Shown here: positions 28,001 through 40,365 of the stretch, in pieces
How positions within the stretch are numbered: position 1 is the first letter of the stretch
How the letters are laid out: every line of letters begins with the position of its first letter
From: Salvator merianae
Lineage: Eukaryota > Chordata > Lepidosauria > Squamata > Teiidae
DNA: 64,000 bases
Assembly: GCA_003586115.2 (NCBI GenBank)
Contig: QVOM02000075.1
Location: forward strand, 117,838-181,837
Direction of reading: 5' to 3'
Made by a program: the position numbers and the translations under genes
Notes under the pieces: generated by a model
What the model saw: only the letters and a program-made list of their open reading frames with translations
Database searches by the model: none
Told to the model about the DNA's origin: nothing

Positions 28001-31000
28001 CTGATTTCCTGTATTTCTTCTCCTTCGCCTTCGCCTTCTCCACCTCGCCTCGGGTTCTCCAACTTGTATGGGTCTCCCTCCGTATTTGCTGTCTTTTCCC
28101 GCCCGTGGAGACAGCTCAAAGCCCTAATCGTTCCATCACCTTTGCGCAGTCAAGGTCTGGCTGCGTTTCTCTGTCTCCATCGGCGAGATCAGAACTCCGC
28201 AGAGGGTTGAGAACAAAGTGTTCCTTTCGCTCAAAGCCACCGAGTTAAACAGGGAGCCCTAATTGGCCGACCTGGTGCTTCTTGGAGGCACTTAATGTAT
28301 GTTTCAGCAAACGGGTTATCCAAGAGGGCATAAAGTTTCTGTTTCACGGGGTCAGCTGGCTTTTCCTCAGCCAGAAAGAAAGGGAGCTAAGCAGCGCCGG
28401 CTTCTTCTTCTGACCTCCTCCTGCGCAGAAATCCTGCACAGCTGGGTCATGCTGTGCGGCTGGGGGTGAATTTGTTAATGATATTTATGTCCCATTCCCA
28501 AAAATTCTGGAAAGTGGGAGTGTGTGGAAATCAGGGAATGCCATGGTTGGGTTGACTGGGTGGCTGTAGACAAGCTTTCTCTTCCAGGTAAACCATCCTT
28601 TCTGAGTGGTTGCAAGGATTCTGAAGGGGATTGTCCCTCACATTCGGAATATATCCCACTACTGGGTCTGAAGTTGTGAGGGGGGCCACTGCGGGTGTGG
28701 CCCTGCAAGTGTTGTTCAGCTCCCAGGTCCATTTGGCCCCAAGGCTGCTTCTTTGAAGGGTCCAGGCTGCGCTTCAGCAGAGGGTTCCCCTGGCGTGCGG
28801 AAGGCCCTGGGGTCAATCTCCAGCGCCTCCGATGAAGTAATATCTCCGGAGGAGCTGTTGCGGGTCAGAAGAGGCCTCGCTGGCTGGTTCTGTGATTCGA
28901 CTCTGCGTGAGATTGTGTAGAAGCATCAACAAGGAAGCGAAGAGAGAGTCGGAGACCTGATTAGGGACGGGCGTTGAAGCCGAGGTGAAGAGGCCTCCCT
29001 TTCCTCCAGCCTGCTTCCGTCCCTGGGGAGGCGAGTTTACGGAAGGCCCCGGCAGCCAGTCATTGAGGCCTAGTGGGCGTGTCTCTACTACCTGCGCCCG
29101 CCGAAGCTGTGCCAGGCAGGCCACGATGCTTCAGAGAATGTAAACATCCGCTGTTTGCTTTGTGACTTATCAGGACCGTGCCGCCTTACATAACTGCATA
29201 TTCACTCTGCGGCTAAAAATAAGAACGGGAACGGAAAAGCTATTTTTACCTCCCTGGGCAGCGGGTTCCTCTGCTTCGCGCTCGGGCGCGTTTTATTTTG
29301 GTCGCCGCGGTGCTGCGCTGGACGTCCCGGGCCTGGGGAGGAAAACCCTCTGGGGGCAGCAGCTGTAGCCTCGGGGTGCCCCCTGCCCAGGAGGAAGCTC
29401 CATCCTGCCTGTGTGAGAAGATGCAACGGGGACAGAAGTACGTTCTGCTCCCTGATCTCAGGTACTGGATGCTGGCGGGAGCAGGGACCCTGTCCACACG
29501 GCCTCCTTTCCTCGCCTAGTTGTTCGGGTTTCAGTGGGTTGTGCCGGTGCGGGACAGCTGGAGGACAATGTTGTTAGGATTAGGGCTTCTGATCTCTTGG
29601 CCTGCTGTGGAGCCACAGGCCTTTTGCGGCCAGGCTGGGGTGGCGAATCTGTCGCACCGTTGGCACTGGGCGTCTTCATCCCTAGACAGTCGCCAAGCTG
29701 TAAACCTGGGGGGAGGCCTTAGCGTTGTGGCTTTGCTTTGGAAACTCAGCATTTAAAATCTCCTTCTGTATCTCGGCTGCTGGCTTCCGGGTCCCTAGAA
29801 ATGAAATACCTAGCGAGGCTGCCTTGCCTTAAGGGTGCGGTGGGCGTCCGGCTGCCTTCCTGAATCTCCACATCTGTAAAGGTTGCTCGCTGGGTTGAGG
29901 AGTAAACTGGGCCGCCTGGTGCAAAGAGGGAAGCTGGAACCGCGAGGACGGCCTGGGCTTTTCCGCTCCTTGTTCACAGGCGTTTTCCTCTCTCACAAAG
30001 GACCTCCTGCAAATCCTCCTTTCGAGTTAATCGTCTGCATTTCGGAGAGGACAAAGCGGTTTTATAAGAACGTGCAATAAAGTGGTTTTCCGAGGCGATG
30101 CTAAAAAGACGGCAGAAGCAAACAACCTCCCGGCTCTCTCCAGGCCGCCGTCTGTTGCCTTGGGGAGGATCCTGCAGGGGGTGTGAGTCCACACCCCGCA
30201 GCAGCTTAGCAACCACGTCCACCAGGCACAGATCTCCCGCGCTTGCCAGGCAGGCCGTGCTCTCGGTGTGAGAGTGGCCACCCTCGCAAGGGGCGTTGTC
30301 AGGGTCGGACCATGGACAGCTCCCTGTGTAGCGCCCTTTGCTTCCTCCTCCTGCCAGCTGAATTGGCCTGATCCAACCCCCCCTCTCTCTCTTCCCCCCT
30401 CTTTGCCTTCCAGTTGCAACTCCAGAAGAACCAGTACCTGCAGCTGGGGCAGAACCGGAGTCAGTATTATGGAGGATCACTGCCAAACGTCAACCAGATC
30501 GGGAGCGGCAGCATAGACCTGCCCTTCCAGGTAGGCCGGGCGTCCCTGGACGCGCATTTCCCGCCCTCCTCACCGTTTCCGGGGCTGCCCGCCTGAGAAC
30601 GGCCCCAGCCTGTCAGGCGCTTGAGGGTTGCCAATGGCGAGCGGTTGCCCCGAAGCCAAGGAAGAATTGCTTGGCTGCTGTTGCTGCAGCGCTGAGTTTG
30701 GCCTCCCTTCTCCCTCCCTCCCGTCTTTCCTCCAGACTCCGTTCCAGTCCTCCGGGCTGGACACCAGCCGGACGACACGGCACCATGGCTTGGTGGACCG
30801 GGTCTATCGCGACCGGAACCGCCTTGGCTCGCCGCACCGCCGCCCGCTCTCTGTGGATAAGCACGGCAGACAGATATCCTTTGGGGAGGGTAGAGGAGGC
30901 GTCCCCCTGCCTGGAAAGGGGGCTGCGGGTGCAGACCAAGCGTTCGAGGCGGGGCTTCCGGTCTCTCACTGTGAGGGGTGTGGGCGGAAGCAGGCCTGTG

Positions 31001-34000
31001 GCTTCCTAAGCTCCCAAGGGACCCTATTGGCTGACCAGTGTCACTTGGTCCCTGCTGAGCAGGTAGCTGTGTGAAGGGCCTCTGGTTATCCGCCCTGCCC
31101 ATGCTGCACAGCGCAGCCTGGTGAGGTCTTCTCCTCTCCGGGGGAAACAGAAGAAGGAGCCCTTCCAAGGCTCTGGCGGATTTCTTGCAGAAGGGGGGGA
31201 GTTAGGGAAAGGAGGTGAATTTGCAAGAGGTAAATGGGAGTGGACAGACGCCCCACGAGGTTTGGAATCGCGTGTTTCTCCCTTGACCGCTCGGCTTACG
31301 TGGACAGCTGCCCGTACGGTGCAGTCTACCTGTCGCCCCCTTCGGATACGAGCTGGAGAAGGTGTGTATGCTCTGCAGGTGTGCCCACCCCCACCCCGTT
31401 AACCTGCCTGCAGCTTCTTAGCTTTCTGCCAACCTGGCGTTCGCCGCTCCTCGCCTGAGCAGTGAAGGATTTCCCTCCGCTCTTTCTCCCCAGGACCAAT
31501 TCAGATTCTGCCCTCCACCAGAGCACCATCACACCTGCCCAAGGGGAGCCGTTCTCCGCCGGGTCTCAGGACATTCAGCAAAAGAGAGGTGAGTTTTTCC
31601 AGACGCGCGTTATGGGCTGGAAAACGCGCGTCCACGGGTTGGAAAAAGGCCCTCGCAGAAACAGAGAAGCGCGCTGGCAGCGTGTCCCAGAAACGTTCTC
31701 GGTCTTTTTGGGTGCTGTGGGAGTTCACGGGTTGCTTCCTCTGCTTTTCCTACCTAGTCCTTCTCTTGACGGTCCCGGGCATGGAGGAAGAGACTGCAGA
31801 CGGCGACAAAAACCTTTCAAAGCAAGGATGGGACACTAAGAAGGTAGAGGGCCTGATCCTGCTCAGGTGGGGGGCTTGCAAGGGGGCCCCTCTTTCCTAG
31901 TGGCAGCCCCAGAAGGCTTCAGCCTGGCAAACACTCAGTTGCAGACCTTCTCAGCAGTCATAAGCTTCGGCTGGGGCGCCAGGAGCTATTAAAAAGTCCC
32001 TACTCCGACTGGGCAGAGTTTGCTGCTGTGCCTGAGATTTTTCTCTTCTCTCGCTTCGCTCTTTTCCAGACAGGATCCTCGAGGCCAAAATCCTGTGAAG
32101 TTCCAGGAATCAAGTACGTTCAGCCTTTGGGGTTGGGGGGGGGGGGACTTTGGCAAGCGGCAAGGGGGCGTGAACTGACCTACGGGAAGGTGCTGGTGCC
32201 AGTCCAAAGGGTTCTCAGCGAGGACGAGCCCAGAGGAGAAAGTAATATAACAGCGGTCCCTTAGGAAAGAAGAGGAGGGTTATAGCTGCACCCTGATGCA
32301 GGTTGCAGGCAGGACAAGCCATAGTGCGAGGCAAGCTGAAGAGATTCACAACCGGACGCTGTCGTTTGGGGTTCCGCAGGCTGCGGTTGGTCCTGTGTGA
32401 CGGACACGCTTCTGGCCCTTTATTAAATGGTCAGATTCCAAGAAAAGCCGAGTGCCCATATTAAGAAGAGCCGAGGTGCTTCCTGACGCAGGATAAGCCC
32501 CGCACGAATAGCCTTCTGTGTCCCCTTTCCCCCCGCCTGCAGCATTTTCCCGTCCAGCGACCAGGAGAACGCGGCCACCCTGATCCCCGCCGCTCACAAC
32601 ACGGGCGGCTCCCTGCCGGACCTGACGAACATCCACTTCCCCTCCCCGCTGCCCACGCCGCTGGACCCCGAGGAGACCCCCTTCCCTTCCCTGAGCAGCT
32701 CCAACAGCACCGGCAACCTCGCGGCCAATCTCACGCATATGGGCATCAGCACTGCCAACCACGGTAAGGCCGGGCGTCCCTGCTGGGATGCCAAGAGGGC
32801 CTCTCGCCACGCGGCAGGCGGCCCTGGGCTCCAAAGAGGCCGGGAGGTCGCTTTGGCTGACCCGGAGGCCTAGGGGGACCGGGTCCGCTCCGGCCCCTTC
32901 CCGCCTCTTCCACTCTGCCCATTCTCCTCCGGCAGCAGGGATGACCGCAAGCCCGGCGCCGTCCCAGCAGCACCGACAGCCGCCCGTCAGCCCGCTGTCT
33001 CTGAACGCCGACTCCAGGAGAGCCCAGCCCCAGCAGCAGGTCTCCCCCACGCTCTCGCCTCTGTCGCCCATCACTCAGGTACGGGCGTGGCAAAACCCGG
33101 GGGGCGGGGGGGCCTTGCTTGTGGGCAGTTTCTGGCGCTGGCTCTTTGCTTGGGGACTTTTCCGTCCCCAGGTGGGTCAGGAACGAGGGAAAAGTCAGGA
33201 ACAAGGCACGGCGACATAAACCCGCCCTGGCAAATGGGGCAGCAGAAGTGCCCAGGGAGAGCGGAGAGAACAGGCTGGGCTCTGGAAAGGACCCCAATGC
33301 CGCCCAGCTTGGCCCCCAAACAGGCCTCCCCCCCCCCCACATACCGCCCCCAGCCTGTGGTCGTTTCCGCTCGGAGGTGGTGGCAAAGAGGCAGGGCTGT
33401 TTCGGAGTCTCCCCGTCTGCTTTCCCCCTCCAGGCCGTGGCGATGGACGCGCTCTCCCTGGAACAGCAGCTTCCTCCCTACCCGTTCTTCACCCAGACCA
33501 GCGCCCCGCAGCAGCAGCAGCAGACGCAGGTGGCGAGCGCGCTGCCGCCCAACGCCGCCCTGATGCAGACGTCCGCCCTGCAGCGGGGGGTGCAGCTGCC
33601 GCCGCTGTCGGTCAGCGCGCCCTCCACCATCCCGCAGTCGCCTCCGGGCAGCCAAACCCAGACTTCCATGGGCATCGACATCAGCCCGGTAAGCTTGGCG
33701 GGCCGGAGGAAGCCAGGACCGTGGGGCCACCACTGCGAAGCCCGCCGAGTCCGTGTATTTATGCCAGGCGCGGGCTTTCCACCACCACCCCCCGACAATC
33801 CTACGGGACGGTCCCCTTAAAAGCTCTTGTCTTTTTCAGAGCTGGTGGGGGGAGATATTGACGGGGAGCCAGATTTGGCACCTCTGTGGTTCTTTTGTGG
33901 GAGTTGCAAGCTTCAGGAATCTTGCAGAGGAGGGCCAGCAGCAGCCTTGGCGAGAGGCTTTAGCGAGGGAGGCCACGGCCCTGCGGGTGCTCTCGCTCTC

Positions 34001-36406
34001 TGCACGCCCTCCTGTCCTCCTCCAGGTGTGCGACTCCCCTGGGAAGGTCGGGCACAGCCCCTCAGCGCGTAGGCCAAGAGGGCACGCCGAGGAGTCGCGT
34101 TCATGACCCCCCCCGCCCCCCCCCCAGGGCATTGTCGGACGGTACTCGCTCAACACGCCCGGTTCATCCCCTTCTGCTCCGCCTCGTGTCTCTCTCCCCG
34201 CCCGCCACCCGCCCTCCCGCCTTCCCTCCTGCCACTCTGCGGGCGCTAACGCTGTGTCCTTCTGTAGGGCGCCCTCCAGCAGTACCGCAGCAATGCCGGC
34301 TCCCCGGCCAACCAGTCTCCTACTTCTCCCGTCTCCAATCAAGCGTTCTCTCCGGGCAGCTCCCCTCAAGTAAGGGCCTGGTCGGGANNNNNNNNNNNNN
34401 NNNNNNNNNNNNNNNNNNNNNNNNNNNNNNNNNNNNNNNNNNNNNNNNNNNNNNNNNNNNNNNNNNNNNNNNNNNNNNNNNNNNNNNNNNNNNNNNNNNN
34501 NNNNNNNNNNNNNNNNNNNNNNNNNNNNNNNNNNNNNNNNNNNNNNNNNNNNNNNNNNNNNNNNNNNNNNNNNNNNNNNNNNNNNNNNNNNNNNNNNNNN
34601 NNNNNNNNNNNNNNNNNNNNNNNNNNNNNNNNNNNNNNNNNNNNNNNNNNNNNNNNNNNNNNNNNNNNNNNNNNNNNNNNNNNNNNNNNNNNNNNNNNNN
34701 NNNNNNNNNNNNNNNNNNNNNNNNNNNNNNNNNNNNNNNNNNNNNNNNNNNNNNNNNNNNNNNNNNNNNNNNNNNNNNNNNNNNNNNNNNNNNNNNNNNN
34801 NNNNNNNNNNNNNNNNNNNNNNNNNNNNNNNNNNNNNNNNNNNNNNNNNNNNNNNNNNNNNNNNNNNNNNNNNNNNNNNNNNNNNNNNNNNNNNNNNNNN
34901 NNNNNNNNNNNNNNNNNNNNNNNNNNNNNNNNNNNNNNNNNNNNNNNNNNNNNNNNNNNNNNNNNNNNNNNNNNNNNNNNNNNNNNNNNNNNNNNNNNNN
35001 NNNNNNNNNNNNNNNNNNNNNNNNNNNTTTTTCTTCCTCCCTCCCTCCCTCCCTCCCCCCCTCCATTCTTCAACCCCTCTCCTATCTTCATTTGGTCTCT
35101 TTTTCCTCCCTGCTGTTAATCTCCCGTCATCTTTCTTTCACGTGTCTCCCTTTTCCTTCATGTTATTTTTCAAAGCGTGCCCAAAACAGCGAAGGGGCGT
35201 GTGCCAGAAAAGCCCCATCCGCTGTGCAGTGTGTCCTTGACCGTTTTGTTAGAGGGAAAAGGCAGAAGGAAGGGCAGAAGTTGCTTTCTACTTTTCTCTG
35301 CCTGGGTTAGGGCGTGGGGGGGGGGCGGCGGCATTCCTTAACATCAGCGGAGCGCTGGATAGAGGCAGAGAAGTGGAGGAAACCTCGGAGGCCGCACCCA
35401 CCCGGCTTAGGGCAGGGATCGGCGGGGGACAGAGATGCCCCACAGGTTCTGCCCGCGGGTGGGGACCGGGTTCCTCTCCCGTTGGCAAGCGTGAGGCTTC
35501 GGCCTTAGCCGTTTCCTGCCCGTATGTGCGTCTCCCGTTGCCATCTGTGCCCTGAGCTGTCTGTCTCCGCCTCCAGCAAACCTCCATGTTGGGCAGCGTC
35601 TTCGGAGACTCCTGCTACGACCAGCAGATGACCGCCCGGCAGGCCAACGCTTTGTCCCACCAGGTGAGCGAGGGCCGGAGAGCCCTCCAGGGCAGAGGGT
35701 GCAGGGCCCTTCGTGGGGGGCTCCCGAGGGCCCTCCTGGGGCTGCGGGGGGCTGCCGAGGGCTCCAGCAGGGCTCCGCTGAGGCGCGCCGCACCCTGTCC
35801 TCCTTCTCCCTGCAGCTGGAGCAGTTCAACATGATCGAAAGCGCCATCAGCTCCAACAGCCTCTACAGCTCCTGCTCCACGCTCAACTACTCCCAGGCCG
35901 CCATGATGGGGCTGACCGGCAGCCACGGCAGCGTGCCAGACGCCCAGCAGCTCAGCTACGCCAACCACGCCAACATCCCCAACATCATCCTCACAGGTGA
36001 GGCGGGCGGAGCAGGGAGGGAGGGAGGGAGGGGCGAAGGCGGCCATCTTGTTCTCCCCTGTCGGCCCATGGGAACTCAAGGGAACCCAGGTCCCCCGGCT
36101 GCCGGGGGGAACGTCGCTTCTTCTCCCCCACGGGGGGGCTTCCGAAGGGGGGCCAGGGGCGCCTGACCCACCCCCCTCCGTCTCCCCCCTCCAGTGACCG
36201 GGGAATCGCCTCCCAGCCTGTCGAAGGACCTGACCAACTCCCTGGCCGGCGTCGGGGACGTCAGTTTCGACTCGGATTCCCAGTTCCCTCTGGACGAACT
36301 CAAAATCGACCCCCTGACCTTGGACGGGCTTCACATGCTGAACGACCCGGACATGGTCCTTGCCGACCCGGCCACAGAGGACACCTTCCGGATGGACCGG
36401 CTGTAA
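19056..36406 (+). CDS. CRTC1: CRTC1, CREB-regulated transcription coactivator 1 (14 coding exons)
   Basis: Exons: 19056-19187, 30414-30530, 30736-30873, 31300-31361, 31494-31588, 31758-31843, 32070-32113, 32543-32763, 32936-33078, 33434-33688, 34268-34369, 35577-35663, 35816-35996, 36195-36406 (TAA 36404-36406). All phases close, giving 624 aa (human 634). Residues 1-55 form the CREB bZIP-binding domain ([16 protein letters not shown]). Next comes the regulatory region with [10 protein letters not shown] (Ser153, equivalent to human Ser151, the LKB1-dependent SIK/AMPK site for 14-3-3 retention). The protein ends in the acidic activation domain ([19 protein letters not shown]). Dephosphorylated CRTC1 enters the nucleus and coactivates CREB at CRE promoters (family knowledge). 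Intron 3 is AT-AC; all others are GT-AG. The long proline tract of human exon 10 is largely absent. An in-frame upstream ATG at 18966 would add 30 residues; the conserved start was preferred. The assembly gap in intron 11 hides no expected exon, since exons 11 and 12 are contiguous relative to human. Confidence 0.97.
30874..31299 (+). other. CRTC1: U12-type AT-AC intron (CRTC1 intron 3)
   Basis: Exon 3 ends HGRQ at 30873 and the intron opens ATATCCTTT (30874-30882), a perfect minor-spliceosome AT-AC 5' splice site. TCCCTTGAC at 31279-31287 matches the U12 branch consensus TTCCTTRAY at 8 of 9 positions. Its A (31286) lies 13 bases before the terminal AC (31298-31299). Exon 4 resumes VDSCPYG in frame, phase 0. 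No GT-AG pair gives the conserved protein here. Confidence 0.9.
34388..35027. other. Assembly gap (640 N) in CRTC1 intron 11
   Basis: An unbroken run of N. It starts 18 bases after the exon 11 donor and ends just before a CCCT-rich simple repeat, which suggests difficult low-complexity sequence. The N count may be an estimate. Confidence 1.
35036..35066. repeat. Simple repeat (CCCT)n beside the assembly gap
   Basis: Seven or so CCCT units run directly out of the gap edge. The true array probably continues into the gap. Confidence 0.85.
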
Positions 36407-39400
36407 CGGGGAGAAGGGAAGGGGGCGCAGCGCGGAAGGAGAGAGAGAGGGGGGTCGCCCCGAAATTTCCAGGCCCAGAAGCCCCAGACCGCCACGGTGC
36501 TGAGAGGGGAAAAGGGACCGGACCCCGCTGGGGTCGGGAGTGACCAGGAGCTGCCGCGGCAGGCGCCCGGTTTCGCCGCGCTCGCCTCTCCCTCCGCCTC
36601 GGTGCCATCGTTAACCCCTTCTGCAACCTCGGCCTCGATTTGGGGAGGGGGGCCGTGTCCCCCTCCCCTTCTTCTCCTCGCTTGTCTCTGGCATTAAGTC
36701 CCCTTTGGTAACCCGTTGCACTTAAAGTGGAGAGGGAGCCGGAGATATTGGCATCTCTGCCTGCTGGGGGGGGAGGGCGGGGGCGGCCGAGAAATTTAGG
36801 GTTCCCTGGAAGATAAGCATGCCCCACCCCCTGTCATCGTCTAGCTGTGAACCTCTGGGCCCGTGGTGTCTGTAACAGAAGCGGCCAACGTCCGTGTGAA
36901 CCTGGGGGGCGCCAGGGGGGGCCAAGACAGGGCAGGGCGATAGAACCGCCGGCAGTGTAGGGGGGTGCAGGTGGGCCTTCCAGGCTCACCTCCTAAAGTG
37001 GATGCTTTGGGGGGAGGCGAGGAGGTGGCTTATAATCCCCCCCCCCCATCAGATACCTTGTTTGCAAGCGCGTTCCCCCGCCTGGTCAGCCCTTAGAGGC
37101 ATGGTTGCATGCTGACCCATGCGGGGGCTCATTTTTCTATGCTTCGTGGCCCCTGCTAAGGCTCCCTTTTCTGGGGGAGGGGGGGAAGAAGCGGAGGTGC
37201 ATGCTCCCCCCCTGCCCAGACCCGCATGGGAATGTGATGGTTTCGTCTCCTGAGGTCTGCAGGGCAGCGGAGTCCCCAGGGTTGGCTTGCTTGGGGGGGA
37301 GGCGTGGGAGGCGGCAGAGTCGAAGCTGAGCTTCCTTTGCTTCTTACGCAGATGGGCTGGTTTTTGCCGTGGGAGGGAGGACCGGGGTCCTGTCGAAAGC
37401 ACACGAAACCTGGAGGGGCCAAGAAGCGCTCCGGCCCCTACAGCCTCCCGCCTTGCGTCGCTTAGCCTCCCGTTGTCGTGCCAGGCCTCCGGGTGCGGAC
37501 GCGGCGGCCGGACGGTCTTCGCCTGGGCCTGTCCGCGGGCAAGTTCACCGTGCGCCCCGGGCTCCGTCCTGGCCTCGTAGTTCTCGGGGCGCCTGGGTGG
37601 GCTCTGCGTCAGGCTGCCCGAAGCCTCCCTGGTTTGAGCAGAGCAGAGCGGGCGTCCCCAGCCGCGGCCTCTGTTTCTCAGCCCTCCTTCCCGGGTTCTG
37701 CTCCTGCCGTCTTCACCCGGCCTCCTGGATGCTCGCTCTGGTTCTCCGTTGCCCCTGCCCCGCGCCCACGGCGGCAGCGCCCGGCTTCTGCCCTCGGCTC
37801 ATCGCGGTTCCTCCTGTCCTCCCTAACGCCGGATGGAGGCTCTTCCCCGCCTCTGTGGACTCCCAAGGGGCGACTTGGCTGCGTTTTACCCCCTGGCCTT
37901 CCTTAGTTTGCTGTCGCTTCCTGCCCGGCGCTGGCGAGATCCCCTGCGGGCGGCCGGAAGGTGTCGTTCTGTCGGGCGAGAGATCAGGGCAGTAGGATCG
38001 GCTCTTCGCCCTCGGAGGATGCCGCCCCCGTGCTCCGGACGTCTGTCTCTCTCTCGTGGCCTCGTTGTCCGTGGATCGTGCGTTCGCCGGGCTCGCTGGC
38101 AGTCTTTTCTGGGTGGCAAAGATGGCGGGACACGGCCTGTCGCCCACCGCTGACTTGGGGAACCGCATTTCGCGGGGAGAGAGACGACCTTGCGCTTCGC
38201 TCTCTTTTCTAAAACTACACTTGTACATAGGAGAGCTTGTGTATTGATAAACTGTAAGTAATTTTACAAAAGGAAAAAAAAAAAAAGCCTTAATTTAAAG
38301 TACGCTTGTGCGCATAAATATGCTCACCCAACTTCTACCTGGATGCGGATTGCTTTGGCATAGGGACCATTGGCGTTGGAGAAGCGTCCTTCGCTCTCGC
38401 CGCGGCTTTCGGGGGCAGGCCGAAGGACGCCACTGTGCTTGTCCGGCACGGGGCCAGAATGGAGGGCACAGGTCATCCTGGCACCGTCCAGCGGTTGCAG
38501 GCTGCCAGCCGTCACGCTGGCCCTGTGTAGGAGTCGGAATGCCAACAGGTTAGCCGAGGGGGCCTGGCATTTAGGACAGTGGTCTGCAGGTGATCCGGAA
38601 GGACAGGGCCCAGCATTCCGCTCCCAGGATTCCGTGCAACAGGCTGGCAGAGTTTCCTGGGAGGGGAACGAGTTTAGTAAGGACCACGGCTTCAAGGGAC
38701 GCAGTTTCCTCTTCTGCTCTGCTCCGCTCCGCCAGGGGGCGCTGCATCTCTTTTTATTCAGTACCTTCGGCATCCGGGAGGTAAAGTGGTGCACCTGGAC
38801 GCGTTCGCCCGGCTTTTCCTCTTCTGAAAAACCCTGAATTCTAATCAAGGGTCAAGTTGACCACGGATTCCTCTGAGGAGACTCTTCTTGCGTGCGTCCT
38901 AGGGAGGCGTCCTCTTCGAGGCCTCGGCCTGGGGGTCGGAGGAGCGTTTCTGAGCATCGGCCAAATTCCTCTGCCCCCCTCTCTCGCCGCCCCTCCCTGG
39001 CCCAACTCTGGTTCTTGGGAGTTTTAGCGGCATCAGGAGTTACTTAACGTCTTTGATTTCCTTTCAGTCTTCCTAACCGACTTTTCTCCCGCTCTTTCTA
39101 GAACGGGGTCCTGCGGGGTGGGCGGGCAGGGGGCGATGCTGTAAGTAAACGCGTGGGAAGGTTCTGCTCCGCTGCCCCGGGCTCAGCGCCAGGGGGCAAA
39201 TGGCGTTCCAAGCCGAGGCAAAGGGGTTTTCTGCGCCTCGCGGCTCGGCGAGGGAAACAACGAGGACTCGGAACCCCTGGTCGCCCTGCTTTCCCTGGGC
39301 GCCGCCCCGCGCCCCCCGCTTTCAAACAAGAACTGCTCCGGAGCCGGGTGTCCGGGCACACGGTGCGCCCCCCGCCCGGCCTGGCCGTGCCACAGGCCCC

Positions 39401-40359
39401 TCTCGGGACGGCTTCCGGCCGTTGCATGCTCTGGCTGTTTCGTTCGCTGCTCGGGCTTCCTGCATGTGAGTCTATGTGCTGCTGGACGCTCAAGGGTCAG
39501 TGCGCCGGTCCGCGGGGCTCGTGTTCACGGCTGCCAATGGAGCAGCGGAGGCATCGCCGCAGAAGCGTGGGCAGGGCGGCGTGAGTCACTTGCCGTGTTC
39601 CAATCGTTGACTTGTGGTCCGCTGGTTTCGCCTTTGACCCTCCGTCCGCCCTTTTCTCTCTGGAGGATGGAAAACCCCCCCCACTCTTCTCAGGAGACCC
39701 CCCTCCAAAGAACGGCCGGGACAGGGGCCACCTCACCCCCCCAGCCACCCCCGACCCCCCACGCTTTTTACCGACGAAGGCGCTTAGAATAAGAAACCAA
39801 CACTCCCTCGTCACTGTGAAAACATTGTGAAAGAGCAATTTAATATTTACGTATGCATTTTTTAAGGAAAACAAAAATGGGGGGGGGACCCAAGGAAAAA
39901 TAAAAGTGCTTTTGTGTTCAAATTCTTTTTTTTTTAAAAAAAAAAAAGAAAAAAAAAGTTGTATATTTATGTGGTGACCGCAGTGGGCACAAAAAAACAC
40001 ATTTAACTCCCTTCGAGGCATACGTTTCTCAGTGTGCAGGATACCATCTGTATCTTTTTATTTGTCTGTTTTTGTTTTAACTATCTGTGCCGAATTTCTG
40101 CATTGCAAGATGTGAATGGGTCGGGAGGGGTGGAAAGCAACACTACGTTAAGGAGGCTCTTTTGTTATTGTATTTATATATGTGTGCGTTTTCCCCCTTC
40201 AGGTGTATATATAAAAAAAGATAAAATGGGATCTCGGGTCGGCTTCCGGCAATCGAAGGAAGGGGGCGGATCTCGGTCTTTCGGTTCTGCCGAGAGCCAG
40301 ACGTCTGCCCAAAGCCGCAGGTGCGCGATCGTACCTGGGGATTCAAAATCGTAACGTGA

Positions 40360-40365
40360 AATAAA
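40360..40365 (+). terminator. Poly(A) signal AATAAA, internal CRTC1 candidate
   Basis: A canonical hexamer in 'gtgaaataaagctgacc', followed by 'gcgtctgttgcgcagagtctgt', which is moderately GT-rich. Confidence 0.45.

Noticed and set aside
34132..35310. Long open frames on both strands through the N run
   Set aside because: Undetermined bases contain no stops. These are artefacts of the gap.
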